Shown here piece after piece: positions 34,115 to 43,731 of a DNA stretch of 64,000 bases. The notes beneath the pieces are model-generated. The model was not told where the DNA came from and ran no database searches. It saw nothing but the letters and a program-made list of their open reading frames with translations. A program made the translations under genes and the position numbers. Numbering within the stretch: position 1 is the stretch's first letter; each line of letters opens with the position of its first letter. The DNA is from Streptomyces sp. R302 (GTDB lineage: Bacteria > Actinomycetota > Actinomycetes > Streptomycetales > Streptomycetaceae): assembly GCF_012927245.1 (NCBI RefSeq), contig NZ_JABBGE010000003.1:372001-436000 (forward strand). Reading direction: 5' to 3'.

Positions 34115-35515
34115 GTGTCGTTACGTGCCTGGGGCCTGCTCCTCGTCCTCAGCGGGGCCGTCTTCCTCGAAGGCATCGACGTCGCCATGCTCGCCGTTGC
34201 CGTCCCCACCGTCCGCGCCGACCTCGGCCTCACCACCGCCACCGCCGCCTGGGTCATGTCCGCCTACGTCCTCGGCTACGCCGGTTTCACGCTGCTCGGC
34301 GGGCGCGCCGCCGACCTCCTCGGCAGACGGCGGATGTTCCTCGGCTGGCTCACCGTCTTCCTGCTCTTCTCCGGCCTCGGCGCCCTCGCCGACGACGGCC
34401 CGACGCTCGTCCTCGCCCGCTTCGCCACCGGTGTCGCCGCCGCCTTCATGACCCCGGCGGCCCTCTCCGTCATCACCACCTCCTACCCGGAGGGCCCGCA
34501 GCGCGACAGGGCCCTGCTGGTCTTCGCCGGGGTCGCCGGCGGCGGCTTCTCGCTCGGTCTCGTCACCGGCGGCCTGCTCACCCAGTTCGGCTGGCGGTGG
34601 GTGTTCATCGCGCCCGTCCTCTTCGCCGCCGTCCTGCTGGCCGCCGCCGTCCGCCTCGTACCGAAGGACGACCTCGTACCGAAGGACGAACGGTCGCCGG
34701 TGCCGCGGCGGGGCGGCTTCGACCTCGCCGGGGCGCTCGCCGCCGCCGGGACGATGCTCCTCCTCGCGTACGGCGTCATCCGGCTCGAACACGGGCTCGA
34801 CGGCTGGGCGCTCACCCTCGCCGTGTTCGCGGCCGGGGCCGCCCTCGCCGCCGTCTTCGTCCGCGTCGAACGCCGGGCCGCCGTCCCGCTCGTCCGGCTC
34901 GGGCTGCTGCGCACGCCGTCCGTGCTCCGTGCCGACCTCGGCGCGCTGCTCTTCGTCGGCGCCTTCTTCGGCTTCCAGTTCGTCGCCACCCTCTACCTCC
35001 AGGAGCTGCGCGGCTGGTCCTCGCTGCACACCGCCCTGGCCCTGCTCGTGATGGGCGTCGACGCGGTCCTCGCGCCGACCGTGACCCCGCGCCTGGTGGC
35101 CCGGTACGGCAACGCCAAGGTGGTCCTCGGCGGCTTCCTCGCCGCCCTCGCCGCGTACGTGCTCTTCCTTCCGGTCGGCCCCGACTGGTCGTACGCGGCG
35201 ATGTTCCCGACCCTCCTCCTCACCGGCCTCGCCTTCTCCCTCGCGTACGGGCCGCTGACCATCGCCGGCACGGACGGCGTGGCGGAGGACGAGCAGGGGC
35301 TCGCGGGCGGGCTGCTGACCACCGCGACACAGTTCGGCTCGGCCATCGGCATCGCCGCCGTGACGGCCGTGTACGGCCTCGCCGGCGGCGGTCTCACGGG
35401 CTTCCGCGCGGCGCTCGCCGTGCCGGTGGCGATGGCCGCGGCGGGCGCGCTGGTCGCCGCCGCCGCCCTCCGCGAGCGCGCCGGGGCCGCGGCGCGGGAG
35501 GAGGTGCCGGTCTGA
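34115..35515 (+). CDS. MFS drug-efflux transporter (DHA2 type)
   Basis: A 466-residue permease with 12-14 membrane spans. Signatures of the EmrB/QacA group are present: FLEGIDVAMLAVAVPTVRAD in helix 1, the loop GGRAADLLGRRRMF, and the antiporter motif C region GLVTGGLLTQFGWRWVFIAP. It should export a toxic compound in exchange for protons. Divergent from the HxlR gene, its likely regulator. The GTG start has a strong CGGAGG. It ends in a terminator shared with the convergent rarD gene. Confidence 0.88.
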   Translation: MSLRAWGLLLVLSGAVFLEGIDVAMLAVAVPTVRADLGLTTATAAWVMSAYVLGYAGFTLLGGRAADLLGRRRMFLGWLTVFLLFSGLGALADDGPTLVLARFATGVAAAFMTPAALSVITTSYPEGPQRDRALLVFAGVAGGGFSLGLVTGGLLTQFGWRWVFIAPVLFAAVLLAAAVRLVPKDDLVPKDERSPVPRRGGFDLAGALAAAGTMLLLAYGVIRLEHGLDGWALTLAVFAAGAALAAVFVRVERRAAVPLVRLGLLRTPSVLRADLGALLFVGAFFGFQFVATLYLQELRGWSSLHTALALLVMGVDAVLAPTVTPRLVARYGNAKVVLGGFLAALAAYVLFLPVGPDWSYAAMFPTLLLTGLAFSLAYGPLTIAGTDGVAEDEQGLAGGLLTTATQFGSAIGIAAVTAVYGLAGGGLTGFRAALAVPVAMAAAGALVAAAALRERAGAAAREEVPV

Positions 35516-35580
35516 GCCCGGACCCGTTCGGACCCGTCCGGACCCGTCCGGACGTACGGGAAAGACCCCTGTACGGGAAA

Positions 35581-35607
35581 GGCCCCGCCCGAATCCCGGG
35601 CGGGGCC
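35581..35607. terminator. Strong bidirectional terminator
   Basis: GGCCCCGCCCG, loop AATCC, CGGGCGGGGCC, followed by TTCC, between the convergent MFS and rarD genes. Confidence 0.85.
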
Positions 35608-35640
35608 TTCCGCGTGTCAGGAGCCGAGGCGTACGACGGA

Positions 35641-36684
35641 TCAGGCGCGCTGCTCCCGTACGGCCTCGGGGGCCGCCGCGGCCGCTTCCTCCGCGAGCCG
35701 CTCCGCCGCCTCCTTCGCCGCGTGGGCCACCGCCGCGCGGCTGCGGCGGGCGGTGCGGAGGGCGTCCCAGGTGAGGAGCGTCAGGGCCAGCCAGACCAGC
35801 GAGAAGCCGGCCCAGCGCTCGGGCGGCATGGCCTCGTGGAAGTACACGACGCCGAGGAGGAACTGGAAGGTCGGAGCCAGGTACTGCAGCAGGCCGAGGG
35901 CGGAGAGGGGGAGCCGGATGGCCGCCGCGCCGAAGCAGATCAGCGGGATCGCGGTGACGATGCCGGTCGACGCGAGGAGCGCCATGTGGCCGGCGCCCTC
36001 CGTGCCGAAGGCCAGCTCGGAGCGCGAGCCGAGGAAGACCAGGTAGCCGAGGGCGGGCAGGAAGAGGACGGCGGTCTCGGCGGCCAGGGACTCCAGGCCG
36101 CCGATGTTCACCTGCTTCTTCACCAGGCCGTAGACGGCGAAGGAGAAGGCGAGGACGAGGGAGATCCACGGCGGGCGGCCGTAGCCGATCGCCAGGACGA
36201 GGACGGCGGCGAAGCCGATGCCGACGGCGGCCCACTGGGCGGGGCGGAGGCGTTCCTTCAGGACGAGGACGCCGAGCGCGATCGTCACGAGGGGGTTGAT
36301 GAAGTAGCCGAGCGAGGCCTCGACGACGTGGCCGTTGTTGACCGACCAGATGTACAGGCCCCAGTTCACGGTGATGACGGTCGCGGCGATCGTCAGCAGG
36401 CCGAGCTTGCGCGGGTTGGCGAGCAGCTCCTTCATCCAGCCCCAGCGGCGCAGCGTCAGCAGGGCGAGGCCGACGAAGGCGAAGGACCACACCATCCGGT
36501 GGGCGAGGATCTCGCCCGCGCTCGCGGGCTTGAGCAGGGGCCAGTAGAGCGGGACGAGGCCCCAGATCGCGTACGCGGCGACGCCGTACGCGAGACCGGC
36601 GCGGCTCTCGTCGCCCGCGCCGCCGGCTTCCGCCGTCCCCCCACCGCTCCCGGTGACCGTGCCGCTTCCCCTGTCCCTGCCCAT
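35641..36684 (-). CDS. rarD: RarD-type EamA transporter
   Basis: A 347-residue member of the RarD/DMT family with about ten membrane helices: LAYGVAAYAIWGLVPLYWPL, EILAHRMVWSFAFVGLALL, NWGLYIWSVNNGHVVEASLG, YFINPLVTIALGVLVLKERL. It was described in E. coli as a chloramphenicol-sensitivity permease; the true substrate is unknown. Gly/Ser-rich N- and Ala/Glu-rich C-terminal extensions are typical of Streptomyces versions. The start at 36684 follows GGGAGGC. Confidence 0.88.
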   Translation of the reverse strand: MGRDRGSGTVTGSGGGTAEAGGAGDESRAGLAYGVAAYAIWGLVPLYWPLLKPASAGEILAHRMVWSFAFVGLALLTLRRWGWMKELLANPRKLGLLTIAATVITVNWGLYIWSVNNGHVVEASLGYFINPLVTIALGVLVLKERLRPAQWAAVGIGFAAVLVLAIGYGRPPWISLVLAFSFAVYGLVKKQVNIGGLESLAAETAVLFLPALGYLVFLGSRSELAFGTEGAGHMALLASTGIVTAIPLICFGAAAIRLPLSALGLLQYLAPTFQFLLGVVYFHEAMPPERWAGFSLVWLALTLLTWDALRTARRSRAAVAHAAKEAAERLAEEAAAAAPEAVREQRA

Positions 36685-36760
36685 GAAATGCCTCCCGCCC
36701 TGCGCCGCGCCGTCCCGATGAAGGTAGCGCCGCACAGGGCAGGCTGTCATGCATGTACCG

Positions 36761-37648
36761 CTATACGGTCATGACCTTGAGCGCCTCGGCGACCGTCGTG
36801 CCGATCGGGGTGGTCGGGCGGCCGATCAGCCGCGCCAGGTCGCCGGTCCTGACGGCCAGCGAACCCCGCCCGATCGCCTCGTCCACGTCGACGAGGATCG
36901 CCGCGAAGAACTCCGGGACGCCGGCGCCGGTGAGGATCTCCCGGTGGGTCGCGGCCGGCACGTTCGTGTACGCGATCGGCCGCCCGCTGCGGGCGGCGAT
37001 CTCCGCCGCGTACTCGGCGAGCGACCAGGCCTCGTCGCCGCTCAGCTCGTACGCGCGGTTCAGGTGCCGCGCGTGCTCCTCGGCCGGCCCGGTCAGCACG
37101 GCCGCCGCGGCGGCCGCGTAGTCGGCGCGGGTGGCGGAGGCGATCCGGCCCTCGCCCGCGTTGGAGACGACGGCGCCGTGGGCGAGGACGGGGGCGAGGT
37201 TGTCGGTGTAGTTCTCGCTGTACCAGCCGTTCCGCAGGAACCTGTACGGCAGGCCGGAGGCGAGGATCAGCTCCTCCGTCGCCTTGTGCTCCGCCGCCAG
37301 GTCGAAGTCGGCCGCGGGCCCGCCCAGGATCCCGGTGTACGCGAGCTGGGCCACGCCCGCCGCCTTCGCCGCGTCGATCACGGCGGCGTGCTGCGGCACC
37401 CGCTGCCCGACCTCGCTGCCGGAGATCAGCAGCACCCGGTCCCCCGCCTCGAACGCCCCGGCCAGCGTCTCCGGCCGCCCGTAGTCCGCGATCCGCAGCT
37501 CGACGCCGCGGTCCGCGAGGTCGGCGGCCTTCTCCTTGTTCCGTACGACGGCGGCGACGGCCCCGGCGGGGACGGCCGGGTCGGCGAGGAGGGCGTCGAC
37601 GACGAGACGTCCGAGCTGTCCGGTGGCTCCGGTGACGACGATGCGCAT
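36761..37648 (-). CDS. NmrA/QorB-like NAD(P)-dependent oxidoreductase
   Basis: A 295-residue atypical SDR with VTGATGQLGRLVVDALL at the N-terminus, VVRNKEKAADL after strand 2 and LRNGWYSENYTDNL in the middle, all diagnostic of the QorB (ytfG) quinone-oxidoreductase subgroup. It probably reduces quinones or small enones with NADPH. It diverges from a QorR-like HxlR regulator across a 107-bp region containing a palindrome, matching the qor2-qorR arrangement of Corynebacterium. Confidence 0.85.
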   Translation of the reverse strand: MRIVVTGATGQLGRLVVDALLADPAVPAGAVAAVVRNKEKAADLADRGVELRIADYGRPETLAGAFEAGDRVLLISGSEVGQRVPQHAAVIDAAKAAGVAQLAYTGILGGPAADFDLAAEHKATEELILASGLPYRFLRNGWYSENYTDNLAPVLAHGAVVSNAGEGRIASATRADYAAAAAAVLTGPAEEHARHLNRAYELSGDEAWSLAEYAAEIAARSGRPIAYTNVPAATHREILTGAGVPEFFAAILVDVDEAIGRGSLAVRTGDLARLIGRPTTPIGTTVAEALKVMTV

Positions 37649-37727
37649 GGGGATTCCTTCGGAGGGTGTCAGAGGGTGATCGGAGGGGCGAACACACTCA
37701 CCGTACGTCTGGCACTAACCAATCGAA

Positions 37728-37752
37728 AGTACCCACTTTGAAGTAAGGTACT
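37728..37752. promoter_or_regulatory. Nested palindrome, candidate HxlR (QorR-like) operator
   Basis: AGTACC (37728-37733) and GGTACT (37747-37752) are perfect inverted arms, and ACTT-TG-AAGT lies inside them. The site is 3 bp before the HxlR start and directly upstream of the divergent oxidoreductase gene, ideal for autoregulation. Confidence 0.6.
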
Positions 37753-37755
37753 GGC

Positions 37756-38151
37756 ATGAAGGTGAGTACCGAGGTCCCGGCAAGGCCCCTGCTGGCGGAC
37801 GTGGACGGCTCGATGTGCCCGTCCCGGCTGGTCCTGGAGCACGTCACGAGCCGCTGGGGCGTCCTCGTCCTGATCGCGCTCCTGGAGCGCTCGTACCGCT
37901 TCAGCGAACTGCGCCGCAGGATCGGCGGCGTCAGCGAGAAGATGCTCACCCAGACGCTCCAGACCCTGGAACGCGACGGCTTCGTCCACCGCGACGCCAA
38001 GCCCGTCATCCCGCCCCGCGTCGACTACACCCTCACCCCCCTCGGCGAGGACGCCGCCCAGCGGGTCAGGTCCCTCGCCCTCTGGACCGAGTCCCTCGTC
38101 CCGGACGTCGAGGCCGCCCGCGCCCGCTACGACGAGGGGCGCGGCCGGTGA
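37756..38151 (+). CDS. HxlR-family regulator, QorR-like
   Basis: A 131-residue winged-helix regulator: SMCPSRLVLEHVTSRWGVLV, RFSELRRRIGGVSEKMLTQT, LQTLERDGFVHRDAKPVIPP and RVDYTLTPLGEDA. The single Cys just before the first helix is at the position of the redox-active Cys of QorR. Expected to sense quinones or oxidants by cysteine oxidation and release the oxidoreductase promoter. The ATG is unusually close to the palindrome. Confidence 0.88.
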   Translation: MKVSTEVPARPLLADVDGSMCPSRLVLEHVTSRWGVLVLIALLERSYRFSELRRRIGGVSEKMLTQTLQTLERDGFVHRDAKPVIPPRVDYTLTPLGEDAAQRVRSLALWTESLVPDVEAARARYDEGRGR

Positions 38152-38168
38152 CCCCGGCCGCGCCCCTC
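38134..38168. terminator. Bidirectional terminator overlapping the HxlR stop
   Basis: GAGGGGCGCGGCCGG, loop TGACC, CCGGCCGCGCCCCTC: a perfect 15-bp stem whose loop contains the HxlR stop codon. Serves this gene and the convergent korB. Confidence 0.8.
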
Positions 38169-38197
38169 GGTCCTCCGTGACGTGACGTGACCGGCCG

Positions 38198-39242
<1,045 letters not shown>

Positions 39243-39250
<8 letters not shown>

Positions 39251-41180
39251 CGATGGCCTCCTTGAGGGCGGCGGCGAGCTGCTCGGCCTTGAACGGCATG
39301 CCGTTGACCTGGTTGTGGCTGCGGGCGTCCACGAGGTACTTCGCGCGGATGAGGGTGGCGAGCTGGCCGAGGTTCATCTCGGGGACGACGACCTTGTCGT
39401 ACCGCCTCAGGACCTCGCCGAGGTTCTTCGGGAAGGGGTTGAGGTGGCGCAGGTGGGCCTGCGCGATGTGGCCGCCCTCGCGGCGGATGCGGCGTACGGC
39501 GGCGGTGATCGGGCCGTACGTCGAGCCCCAGCCGAGGACCAGGGTCCGGGCGCCGTCCGGGTCGTCGGCCTCGATGTCGGGGACGTCGACGCCGTCGACC
39601 TTGGCCTGCCGGGTGCGGACCATGAGGTCGTGGTTGGCGGGGTCGTACGAGATGTTGCCGGTGCCGTCCTGCTTCTCGATGCCGCCGATGCGGTGCTCCA
39701 GGCCGGGGGTGCCGGGGACGGCCCAGGGGCGGGCCAGGGTCTCCGGGTCGCGCTTGTACGGCCAGAAGACCTCGGTGCCGTCGGCCTGGGTGTGGTTCGG
39801 GCCGGTGGCGAAGGCCGTGCGCAGGTCGGGCAGGGCGTCGACGTCGGGGATCCGCCAGGGCTCGGAGCCGTTGGCGAGGTAGCCGTCGGAGAGCAGGAAG
39901 ACGGGGGTGCGGTACGTGAGCGCGATCCGGGCCGCCTCCAGGGCCGCGTCGAAGCAGTCGGCCGGGGTCTTCGGGGCCACGATCGGCACCGGCGCCTCGC
40001 CGTTGCGCCCGTACATGGCCTGGAGCAGGTCGGCCTGCTCGGTCTTGGTGGGAAGGCCGGTGGACGGGCCGCCGCGCTGGATGTCGACGACGAGGAGCGG
40101 CAGCTCCAGGGAGACGGCGAGGCCGATCGTCTCGGACTTCAGGGCCACACCGGGACCGGAGGTGGTCGTCACCGCGAGGGAGCCGCCGAAGGCGGCGCCG
40201 AGCGCGGCGCCGATGCCGGCGATCTCGTCCTCCGCCTGGAAGGTCCGCACGCCGAAGTTCTTGTGCCTGCTCAGCTCGTGCAGGATGTCCGAGGCCGGGG
40301 TGATCGGGTACGAGCCCAGGTAGAGCGGCAGCTCCGCCTGCCGGCTCGCGGCGATCAGGCCGTAGGACAGGGCGAGGTTCCCGGAGATGTTCCGGTACGT
40401 GCCCGTGGGGAACGCGCGGGTGGCGGGGGCGACCTCGTAGGAGACGGCGAAGTCCTCGGTCGTCTCGCCGAAGTTCCAGCCGGCCCGGAAGGCGGCCACG
40501 TTCGCCTCGGCGATCTGCGGCTTCTTCGCGAACTTCTGCCGGAGGAAGTTCTCGGTGCCCTCGGTCGGCCGGTGGTACATCCAGGAGAGCAGCCCGAGCG
40601 CGAACATGTTCTTCGACCGCTCGGCCTCCTTCCGCGACAGGCCGAACTCCTTCAGCGCCTCGACGGTCAGCGTCGTCAGCGGCACCGGATGCACCCGGTA
40701 CCCGTCGAGCGAGCCGTCCTCCAGGGGGCTCTGCGCGTACCCGACCTTGGCCATCGCCCGCTTCGCGAACTCGTCCGTGTTGACGATGATCTCGCCGCCG
40801 CGCGGCACGTCGGCGATGTTCGCCTTCAGCGCGGCGGGGTTCATCGCGACCAGCACGTTCGGCGCGTCGCCGGGGGTCAGGATGTCGTGGTCGGCGAAGT
40901 GCAGCTGGAAGGAGGAGACGCCGGGCAGGGTGCCGGCGGGTGCCCGGATCTCGGCCGGGAAGTTCGGCAGGGTGGACAGGTCGTTCCCGAAGGACGCCGT
41001 CTCCGAGGTGAAACGGTCACCCGTGAGCTGCATGCCGTCACCGGAGTCACCCGCGAACCGGATGATCACCCGGTCGAGCCGGCGGACTTCCTTCTCGGCG
41101 CCGTCATGACCCTCCGCCGGGGCGCTGCGCTGCTCCCCGAGCAGGGCCTCACCGGCCTCGCTACTGACCTGGCTGGTCAC
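39243..41180 (-). CDS. korA: 2-oxoacid:ferredoxin oxidoreductase, fused gamma-alpha subunit
   Basis: A 645-residue subunit. The gamma domain comes first (IIRFAGDSGDGMQLTGDRF, about residues 38-220), then the alpha (pyrimidine-binding) domain with YLGSYPITPASDILHELSRH, FQAEDEIAGIGAALGAAFGG and TTTSGPGVALKSETIGLAVS. This fused arrangement is the actinobacterial KorA form, linked in mycobacteria to an alternative, CoA-dependent TCA step. The GTG start follows AGGGAGG. korA and korB are translationally coupled. Reduced ferredoxin from this enzyme could feed the neighbouring nuo module. Confidence 0.93.
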
Positions 41181-41482
41181 TTACTGGACCTCCCTAGCGG
41201 CAAGCGGGACTCTGCGGCCCACCCTACGACGGTGAGGTGGGCCTTCCCGGGACTTCTCACATGGTGGGCCTCTGCTTGAGATGCCCTTTTGCCTTGCATT
41301 GTCCTGTTCTGCGCCTATCCGGATTGCTCCGGAACGCGGTATTCCGCCTCGTTCCTCCGCCCCGGGTCCGCCCCAGGCCGGCGCGAGGTCCACTCAAGAT
41401 CCGGACGGGTGTCCGGGGCGGCCTGGAGCGGTGGTATCTGACAGGGTGTCAGGAAATCGAGGCCTCCGGGCCGGCAGGACAC
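41181..41482. promoter_or_regulatory. korA upstream region with leader hairpin
   Basis: 302 bp without a gene. GGCCCACC (41216-41223) and GGTGGGCC (41236-41243) form an 8-bp perfect hairpin 36 bp before the korA start, on the minus-strand leader. The rest holds the korA promoter and the 3' end of the response-regulator transcript; I cannot place the promoter. Confidence 0.4.
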
Positions 41483-42235
41483 TCAGGACCTGAGGTACGT
41501 CAGCACCGCCAGGACCCGGCGGTGGTCCCCCTCGCTCGGCGACAGGCCCAGCTTCAGGAAGATGTTGCCGATGTGCTTCTCCACCGCGCCGTCGCTCACG
41601 ACCAGCTGCTTCGCGATCGCCGAGTTCGTCCGTCCCTCGGCCATCAGGCCCAGGACCTCTCGCTCGCGCGGGGTCAGATGCGCCAGGACGTCCTGCTGCC
41701 GGCTGCGGCCAAGGAGCTGCTGCACCACCTCCGGGTCCAGGGCCGTACCGCCCTCCGCGACCCGCACCACCGCCTCGGTGAACTCGCGCACCTCCGCGAC
41801 CCGGTCCTTCAGCAGATAGCCCACGCCCCGCGTGGAACCGGCCAGCAGTTCGGTGGCGTACTGCTCCTCCACGTACTGCGACAGCACGAGCACGCCGAGC
41901 TCCGGGTACTCCGCCCGCAGCCGCACCGCCGCCCGTACCCCCTCGTCCGTGTGGGTCGGCGGCATCCGCACGTCCGCCACCACCACGTCCGGCAGCGCGC
42001 CCGCGTCCGCGAGCTCCGCCACCGTCTTCACCAGCGCCTCGCCGTCCCCGACCCCCGCGACGACCTCGTGCCCCCGGTCCGTGAGCAGCCGCGTCAGCCC
42101 CTCGCGCAACAGCACCGAATCCTCGGCGATGACCACCCGCACCCGGTCCGCCACCTCTCCCACGCCCACGTCCGCCGCCCCCACATCCCCGTACAGCCGA
42201 TCACGCGGCCCGGTCGGCGCCGCGTGATCAAGCAT
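41483..42235 (-). CDS. NarL/LuxR-type response regulator
   Basis: A 250-residue regulator. The receiver has the acidic pocket AEDS, the phospho-acceptor Asp in DVVVADVRMPP (about residue 88), Ser in VLVLSQY and Lys in GYLLKDR. The C-terminal LuxR HTH is LTPREREVLGLMAEGRTNSA, then IAKQLVVSDGAVEKHIGNIF. It is the third gene of a transcript behind two sensor kinases and is presumably phosphorylated by the canonical one. A GTG at 42154 would remove an atypical approximately 27-residue N-terminal extension. Confidence 0.9.
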   Translation of the reverse strand: MLDHAAPTGPRDRLYGDVGAADVGVGEVADRVRVVIAEDSVLLREGLTRLLTDRGHEVVAGVGDGEALVKTVAELADAGALPDVVVADVRMPPTHTDEGVRAAVRLRAEYPELGVLVLSQYVEEQYATELLAGSTRGVGYLLKDRVAEVREFTEAVVRVAEGGTALDPEVVQQLLGRSRQQDVLAHLTPREREVLGLMAEGRTNSAIAKQLVVSDGAVEKHIGNIFLKLGLSPSEGDHRRVLAVLTYLRS

Positions 42236-42268
42236 CGCAGGAAAGCCCCCGCCGGGACACGGGGCGTT

Positions 42269-43543
42269 TCAGGCGCGCCAGGGCAGCTCCGCCGTCACCG
42301 TCGTCGGGCCGCCCGCCGGCGAGTCCACCGCGAGCACGCCGTCCACCGACCGCAGCCGCTCCGCGAGCCCCGCGAGCCCCTGCCCGCGCGCCGGGTCCGC
42401 GCCGCCGACGCCGTCGTCCCGCACCTGCAGCATCAGCCGCGCGCCCGACCGCCACACGTCCACCGAGGCCCGCCGGGCCCGGGAGTGCCGGGTCACGTTC
42501 TCCAGCAGCTCCGTCACCGTGAAGTAGGCGAGGCCCTCGATCGCCGCCACCGGCCGCCCCGGCAGGTCCACCGTCACCGACACCGGCACCGCGCAGCGGG
42601 CCGCCACCGACGACAGCGCCGCGTCCAGGCCCCGGTCGGTCAGGACCGCCGGGTGGATGCCCCGCGCCAGGTCCCGCAGCTCCTTCAGCGCCAGCTTCAC
42701 CTCGCTGTGCGCGTCGTTCACCAGCGCCACCGCCGCCTTCGGGGCCCCGGCCAGCTTCTCCCGCGCGTGCCCCAGGTCCGTCGCCAGCGACGCGAGCCGC
42801 GCCTGCGCCCCTTCGCGCAGCTCCCGCTCGATCCGCCGCAGGTCCGCCGCCGCCGTGTCCACGGCCAGGACCCGGTCCGACTCCAGCTCCGTCACCCGCT
42901 CCGCGAGCCGCCCGGGGCCGAGGAGCACCACCACCAGCGTCCGGTCCACCGCCGTCAGCGCCCGCAGCAGCGGCGGCCACAGCAGCACGGAGACCAGCCC
43001 GACCAGGCAGGCGGCGCCGATCTCGAAGGGGGTGTCGAGATACAGCGCGCGGCGGTCGTCCCCGTACAGCTGGATCCCGTCCTGGCCCAGATACGCCGGG
43101 AACACCCACTGCCACAGCGGATACGTGAACAGGCTCCAGCTCCAGACGAACACCGTCAGCGACACGCAGAACGAGAACACCGCCCACGGGAAGTGCACGA
43201 GCCCGTACAGCAGATGCCGCCACGACGCGCCGCTGCGCAGCATCGCCGTCATCCACGAGAACACCCCGCCGGTCCGTCCCCGCACCGGCGCCGGCCCCGC
43301 CACCTCCACGCCGAGCAGCTCCCGCACCCGGGCCCGCTCCACCGCCCCCTGCGCCCGGGCCACGGCCAGCGACGCGGCCAGCACGGGGATCCCGAGGAAG
43401 GTGATCAGCAGTCCGACTCCGGCCGAGGTCAGCGACACGGCGAGCGTGAACGCCAGGATGCTCGTCGGCAGCCCCAGCATCGTGAAGAGGAAGGCCCGCC
43501 AGGTCCGCCCCTGGAAGGGGGCCCGGAGCGCGGAGGGAGACAT
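42269..43543 (-). CDS. Sensor histidine kinase homologue lacking the phospho-acceptor His
   Basis: A 424-residue membrane protein with an N-terminal 'sensor' domain of four or so membrane spans (AFLFTMLGLPTSILAFTLAV; HFPWAVFSFCVSLTVFVWSW), a HisKA_3 dimerisation helix and a HATPase domain (ELLENVTRHSRA; DDGVGGADPARGQGLAGLAE). In the HisKA_3 motif the usual D-L-H-D-G-A-Q reads ELREGAQ: the codon at 42815-42817 is CGC (Arg), not His. The neighbouring paralogue has an intact His. It therefore should not autophosphorylate in the usual way and may act as a pseudokinase partner. The start at 43543 follows GAAGGACG. Confidence 0.85.
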   Translation of the reverse strand: MSPSALRAPFQGRTWRAFLFTMLGLPTSILAFTLAVSLTSAGVGLLITFLGIPVLAASLAVARAQGAVERARVRELLGVEVAGPAPVRGRTGGVFSWMTAMLRSGASWRHLLYGLVHFPWAVFSFCVSLTVFVWSWSLFTYPLWQWVFPAYLGQDGIQLYGDDRRALYLDTPFEIGAACLVGLVSVLLWPPLLRALTAVDRTLVVVLLGPGRLAERVTELESDRVLAVDTAAADLRRIERELREGAQARLASLATDLGHAREKLAGAPKAAVALVNDAHSEVKLALKELRDLARGIHPAVLTDRGLDAALSSVAARCAVPVSVTVDLPGRPVAAIEGLAYFTVTELLENVTRHSRARRASVDVWRSGARLMLQVRDDGVGGADPARGQGLAGLAERLRSVDGVLAVDSPAGGPTTVTAELPWRA

Positions 43544-43731
43544 GGGAACGTCCTTCGCTGAGAAGGGGGTCATGGACACGACTTCAGGATTCCGTCCGGG
43601 ACCCCCGCGCCACCATGAGGCGGGTCGGCGTCTCCCACGGGGGGTTATCCCCACCCCATCCCCTACCCGGGAGGACGCGGCCCGGTCACAGGGTCGGATC
43701 CGTCGCCGGTGCTGCCGGTGCCGCCGGGCCG

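Noticed and set aside
34121..36754. Minus-strand open frame of about 877 codons across the MFS and rarD genes
   Set aside because: Composition is Arg/Gly/Glu/Pro repeats and it spans two convergent real genes and a terminator.
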